DNA of 9,149 bases from DATBIO01 sp036556965 (lineage in GTDB: Bacteria > Acidobacteriota > Vicinamibacteria > Fen-336). The stretch spans positions 1 to 9,149 of the forward strand of contig DATBIO010000204.1 in assembly GCA_036556965.1 (NCBI GenBank), written 5' to 3'. Of the stretch, positions 5,761-9,149 are shown one piece after another. The notes under the pieces are model-generated. The model saw nothing but the letters and a program-made list of their open reading frames with translations. It had not been told where the DNA came from and did not search any database. Numbering within the stretch: the stretch's first letter is position 1; each line of letters begins with the position of its first letter. Both the position numbers and the translations under genes were made by a program.

Positions 5761-8700
5761 GAGGGCGCGTCGCGGGGGCGGCGCTCCTGCTCAGCCTCGC
5801 TCCCGCCGCCCTCACCGCCGAGGTCGTGGTCGATGAGGTGGAGAGCGGCTTCGCGGCCGACGAGGCCGGCCTTCGCCCCGGCGACCTGCTCGACGCCTGG
5901 GAGCGGGCGGCGGCGCCGCCCGCCAACCCCGAGCCCGCCCAGGGCAGCCTGCGCTCTCCCTTCGACCTCGCCTGGGTGGAGCGCGAGCAGGCGCCCCGCG
6001 GCGAGCTGACCTTGCGGGGCACGCGCGAGGGCGGGCCCCTGCTCGTACGCGTGCCGGCCGGCGAGTGGCGGGTGGAAGCGCGGCCCGTGCTCGAGGGCGC
6101 GAACCTGCAGGCCTACGCAGGGGGCCAGTGGAACGAGCTGGCGTCCGCCCTCGGCGCCGCCGGCGACCACGCGGCGGCGAGCTGGCTCTTCGTCCGGCAG
6201 GGCCGCCGCGCGGCCCGGCAGCGCGCCTGGGACGACGCCGACCGCGCCTTCGCCGCGGCGGGGAGCGAGGCCGGGGCAGCGGGCGACCCGCTGGTCACGG
6301 CGTTCGTCCACAGCGCCCGCGGCCGCTACTCCTACGACCGCGCACGCTGGGACGACGCGGTGGCTGCCTATGGCCTGGCCCTCACGGCGTATCGCGCGCT
6401 GCTCTCGCCGGGCCTGGGCGAGGCGTGGATCCACAACCACCTCGGGCGCGTGGCCACCCGCCGCGGCGACCTCGCCGGCGCCGAGGCCGAGCACCGCCTG
6501 GCCCTCGCCCTGCGCGAGCGCGTGGCGCCGGGCAGCGCGGACGTGGCCGGAAGCCACCTGAACCTGGGCAACGTCGCGCGCATGCGGGGAGACCTCGAGG
6601 CGAGCTGGCGCGAGACGCAGCGCGCCCAGGCCGTCTACGAGGGGGTCGGCCTCCAGTTCGGCGTCTCCTCGGCCCTGAACAACCTGGCCCTGGTGGCCAG
6701 CGAGCGCGGGGACTCGGCCACGGAAGAGGAGTACCTCCGGCGTGCCCTCGCCGTGGACGAGCCGCGGCGCGGGCACTCGATCGAGGTCGCCAACACCCTC
6801 CACAACCTGGGCATCGTCACCAAGACGCGCGGCGACTGGATCGCCGCCGAGGACTACTTCCAGAGGTCCCTGGCCATGACGGAAGCCCTCGGCGCCTCCC
6901 TGGACGCGGCGAACACCCTGCACAGCCTGGGCATCCTGGCCTGGAGCCGTGGCGACCTGACCGGCGCCGAGGACTACTACACCCGCGCGCTGGCCATCCG
7001 CGAGAGCCTGGCGCCGCAGAGCGTGGAGGTGGGCCACTACCTGCAGAGCCTGGGGCACCTCGCCGTCGCGCGCGACGAGACCTCGACCGCCGAGGAGTAC
7101 TTCCGGCGCGCCCTCGAGATCCGGGAGCGGCTGTCCCCGGGCAGCCTGCTGGTGGCGACGTCCTTGAACAGCCTGGGCAAGGTGTACGCATCGAGCCGGG
7201 AGACGGAGCGCGCCCGCGCGTACTTCCAGCGGGCCCTGGCCATGGCCGAGCCGCTGGCCGCCCGCGGGCCGCAGGTCGCCTACGCCCTCCAGCAGCTGGG
7301 CGAGCTGGCCCTCGCCGAAGGGGACCTGGAGGGCGCGGAGAGCCTGCTGAACCGCTCGCTGGAGATGGAGCGCGAGAGCAAGGGCGCGGCGCGCGTCACG
7401 GAGGTCTACCAGCGCCTGGCCACCGTGCATCGGCGCCGCGGCGAGCGCGCCAAGGCCCTGGCCCTCCTCGAGGAGGCGCTGCGGGCCGTCGAGAGCCAGC
7501 ACCGGACGGTCGGAGGGACGGACGAGGCCAAGACCCGCTTCGCGGCACGAGCCGCCTGGTACTACCGGGAGTCCATCGACCTCCTCGTGGAGCTGGGGCG
7601 GGCCGAAGAGGCCTTCCACGTCCTCGAGCGCTACCGTGCCCGTGGCCTCCTGGCCATGCTGGCCGAGCGCGACCTGGTCTTCTCCGCGGACGTCCCCCCG
7701 GACCTGGACGCCGCGCGGAGGATGGCGAACGCCGAGTACGAGCGCACGGTCGCGCGCCTCGCCAGCGCCACGGCGGCCAACGTGGGACCCCTGCGCGACA
7801 AGCTCGCGGACATCCGGCGCCGCCAGGCCACCGTCCAGGACAGGATTCGCGCCGCCTCCCCGCGCCTGGCGGCGCTGCAGTATCCACAGCCATTGGACCT
7901 GGCCGCGACGCGCGCGGCGCTGGACCCGGGCACCGTGGTCCTCTCCTACCTGGTCGGCGAGGGCGCCAGCTACGTCTTCGCGGTCGGGCCGGGAGCCGCC
8001 GACTTCGCCGCGAAGGCCCTCGCGGTCACGCCCGGCGAGCTGCGCGCGGACGTGGAGCGGTTCCGGGCCCTGGCCCAGGAGCCGCTCGTCCTCCGCCGCC
8101 GCGAGCTCGACCGCCTGGGCCGCCGCCTGGCCGACGTCCTGCTCGCCCCCGTGAAAGCCGCCATCGCACGCGCCGCGCGCGTGCTGGTGGTGCCCGACGG
8201 CCCCCTCCACCGCCTCCCGTTCGCGGCCCTGGCCGATCCCGCCTCGCCCCCGGGCCGGAGATACCTGGTCGAGGCGAAGCCCGTGCACGTGGCCGCCTCG
8301 GTCACGGTGTTCGCGGAGCTGAGGCGCGAGCGGCGGCCCGACCGCGCGGCTCGGCTGGTGGCCTTCGGCGATCCCGACTACTCGGCGGTGGCCACGGCAA
8401 GGGAGACCGCGGCGCCGGCCGTGCGCCAGGCGCGCGAGCGCGGGCTGGACTTCCGGCCCCTGCCCGGCTCCCGCGCCGAGGTGGACGGCTTGAAGGCGCT
8501 CTTTTCCGGGTCGTCCCGCGTGTACGTGGGGCCGGAGGCCACCGAGGACAAGGCCAAGGCGATCGGCGGCGACGCGTCGCTCGTCCACTTCGCCTGCCAC
8601 GGGCTGGCCGACGAGTCCTCGCCGCTGGACTCCGCCCTCGCCCTGACCGCGCCCGCGGACTGGCGGCCCGGGCGCGAGAACGGCCTGCTCCAGGCCTGGG

Positions 8701-9026
8701 AGATCTTCGAGCAGGTGCGCCTCGACGCCGACCTGGTGACCCTCTCCGCCTGCAACAGCGGCCTCGGCAAGGAGGCCTCCGGCGAGGGCCTGCTCGGGCT
8801 GACGCGCGCCTTCCAGTATGCGGGCGCCCGCAGCGTGCTCGCCTCGCTGTGGCGGGTCGGCGACGACAGCACCGAGGAGCTGATGGGGCGGTTCTACCGC
8901 CACCTCAAGCAGGGCAAGAGCAAGGGCGAGGCCCTGCAGGCCGCCCAGGCGGAGATGATCCGCCGCCCGGCCACCTCCCATCCGTATCGCTGGGCGGCCT
9001 TCCAGCTCAGCGGCGACTGGCGGTGA
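5757..9026 (+). CDS. Exported PDZ-like/TPR/CHAT-domain protein (caspase-like peptidase)
   Basis: The 1089-residue protein begins with a hydrophobic export signal (MRGRVAGAALLLSLAPAALTA). Residues 22-110 contain a PDZ-like stretch (VDEVESGFAADEAGLRPGDLL) and a short beta-rich segment. About ten TPR motifs run from roughly 125 to 580, the best ones at a 40-41-residue period from 222 (NHLGRVATRRGDLAGAEAEH, LHSLGILAWSRGDLTGAEDY and so on). A helical linker with a coiled-coil-like section (about 640-705) leads to a CHAT domain (about 715-1089). The caspase-type dyad is intact: His948 in VHFACHG and Cys999 in LSACNSGLG. GARSVLASLWRVGDDST and the C-terminal HPYRWAAFQLSG are typical CHAT blocks. CHAT proteins are clan CD cysteine peptidases, TPRs usually bind the partner or substrate, and the signal predicts action outside the cytoplasm. 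Substrate and trigger are unknown. Start ATG 5757 overlaps the preceding stop. Confidence 0.9.
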   Translation: MRGRVAGAALLLSLAPAALTAEVVVDEVESGFAADEAGLRPGDLLDAWERAAAPPANPEPAQGSLRSPFDLAWVEREQAPRGELTLRGTREGGPLLVRVPAGEWRVEARPVLEGANLQAYAGGQWNELASALGAAGDHAAASWLFVRQGRRAARQRAWDDADRAFAAAGSEAGAAGDPLVTAFVHSARGRYSYDRARWDDAVAAYGLALTAYRALLSPGLGEAWIHNHLGRVATRRGDLAGAEAEHRLALALRERVAPGSADVAGSHLNLGNVARMRGDLEASWRETQRAQAVYEGVGLQFGVSSALNNLALVASERGDSATEEEYLRRALAVDEPRRGHSIEVANTLHNLGIVTKTRGDWIAAEDYFQRSLAMTEALGASLDAANTLHSLGILAWSRGDLTGAEDYYTRALAIRESLAPQSVEVGHYLQSLGHLAVARDETSTAEEYFRRALEIRERLSPGSLLVATSLNSLGKVYASSRETERARAYFQRALAMAEPLAARGPQVAYALQQLGELALAEGDLEGAESLLNRSLEMERESKGAARVTEVYQRLATVHRRRGERAKALALLEEALRAVESQHRTVGGTDEAKTRFAARAAWYYRESIDLLVELGRAEEAFHVLERYRARGLLAMLAERDLVFSADVPPDLDAARRMANAEYERTVARLASATAANVGPLRDKLADIRRRQATVQDRIRAASPRLAALQYPQPLDLAATRAALDPGTVVLSYLVGEGASYVFAVGPGAADFAAKALAVTPGELRADVERFRALAQEPLVLRRRELDRLGRRLADVLLAPVKAAIARAARVLVVPDGPLHRLPFAALADPASPPGRRYLVEAKPVHVAASVTVFAELRRERRPDRAARLVAFGDPDYSAVATARETAAPAVRQARERGLDFRPLPGSRAEVDGLKALFSGSSRVYVGPEATEDKAKAIGGDASLVHFACHGLADESSPLDSALALTAPADWRPGRENGLLQAWEIFEQVRLDADLVTLSACNSGLGKEASGEGLLGLTRAFQYAGARSVLASLWRVGDDSTEELMGRFYRHLKQGKSKGEALQAAQAEMIRRPATSHPYRWAAFQLSGDWR

Positions 9027-9060
9027 GCGCGAAGCCCACGGCCAGCCGCCGGGACGCGGG

Positions 9061-9149
9061 CTAGGGAGCGTCGACCAGGTACCCGGAGAGGCTGGCCTCC
9101 ACCGTGGCCGATCCCTCCACGGCGCTGCTGATCTCCACGGTGATGCCGG
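9061..9149 (-). CDS. C-terminal end of a convergent gene (cut by window edge)
   Basis: On the minus strand a frame enters at the window edge and stops with TAG at 9063-9061, giving 28 residues: GITVEISSAVEGSATVEASL and then SGYLVDAP. The alternating polar/hydrophobic pattern looks like beta strands of an exported or surface protein. The frame is only 28 codons long, so the support is codon use and its position 34 bp from the end of the CHAT gene. No function can be assigned. Confidence 0.45.
   Translation of the reverse strand, partial: GITVEISSAVEGSATVEASLSGYLVDAP

Noticed and set aside
5610..8981. A 1123-codon open frame on the minus strand opposite the CHAT gene
   Set aside because: In very GC-rich DNA the antisense frame of a real gene is often free of stops. 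The translation is Gly/Arg/Ala/His-rich with no domain, while the plus frame has clear TPR and CHAT motifs.
5757..9026. Link of the TPR-CHAT protein to a type III-E CRISPR (Craspase) or gasdermin defence system
   Set aside because: No CRISPR repeats, cas genes or gasdermin-like gene occur in the window, and the protein has an export signal. Shared TPR-CHAT architecture alone is not evidence.
9033..9062. Hairpin AGCCCACG/CGCGGGCT between the CHAT gene and the convergent gene end
   Set aside because: The 8-bp stem has an A-C mismatch on the plus strand (G-U on the minus strand), a 14-nt loop and no T-run. It is not convincing as a terminator.
6065..9064. A 999-codon plus-strand frame overlapping the CHAT gene
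   Set aside because: It is a shifted shadow frame, extremely rich in Arg, Gly and Pro, with no recognisable motif.

Overview
The window is very GC-rich (clearly above 70%, with strong G/C preference at third codon positions) and densely coding. It most resembles a chromosomal segment of a high-GC diderm bacterium. The support is an OmpA-family lipoprotein with a glycine zipper, several exported proteins, a bacterial-type Bpt leucyl/arginyl-transferase, and a secreted TPR-CHAT protein of the kind common in Acidobacteriota and Myxococcota. The phylum is an inference. I see no tRNA, rRNA, CRISPR array, insertion sequence or phage gene.

Layout. Bases 1-480 hold the 3' end of an exported, cysteine-rich, Ig/PKD-like protein (+). 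A D-2-hydroxyacid dehydrogenase (about 482-1453, +) and a Bpt/Ate-type aminoacyl-tRNA--protein transferase (1486-2253, +) follow. A perfect 9-bp hairpin lies between these two. A second hairpin (2300-2323) separates bpt from two genes on the minus strand: an OmpA/glycine-zipper lipoprotein (2335-3000) and a periplasmic protein with four EF-hands (3187-3687). These two are separate transcription units. The EF-hand gene ends in a textbook intrinsic terminator (3125-3160). The lipoprotein gene has its own sigma-54-type -24/-12 promoter (3032-3048), spaced correctly for a leader of about 20 nt.

A divergent plus-strand run starts at 3787: pseudouridine-5'-phosphate glycosidase (psuG), a CDP-alcohol phosphatidyltransferase of the phosphatidylserine synthase type (pssA), a 126-residue four-TM protein of unknown function, and a 1089-residue exported PDZ-like/TPR/CHAT protein. 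psuG-pssA and the TM gene-CHAT pair each overlap by ATGA, and the 61-bp gap in the middle carries a strong ribosome binding site, so the four are plausibly one operon. At the right edge (9061-9149) the C-terminal end of a convergent minus-strand gene is probably visible.

The most interesting content is the CHAT protein. It has an intact His/Cys caspase-like dyad (H948, C999), about ten TPRs, an N-terminal export signal and a PDZ-like segment, and it is translationally coupled to a small membrane protein. The sigma-54 promoter in front of the OmpA lipoprotein is the clearest regulatory signal. Much of the window concerns the cell envelope: lipoprotein, EF-hand protein, phospholipid synthesis, membrane protein and secreted CHAT protein. 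That the genes cooperate is inference only.
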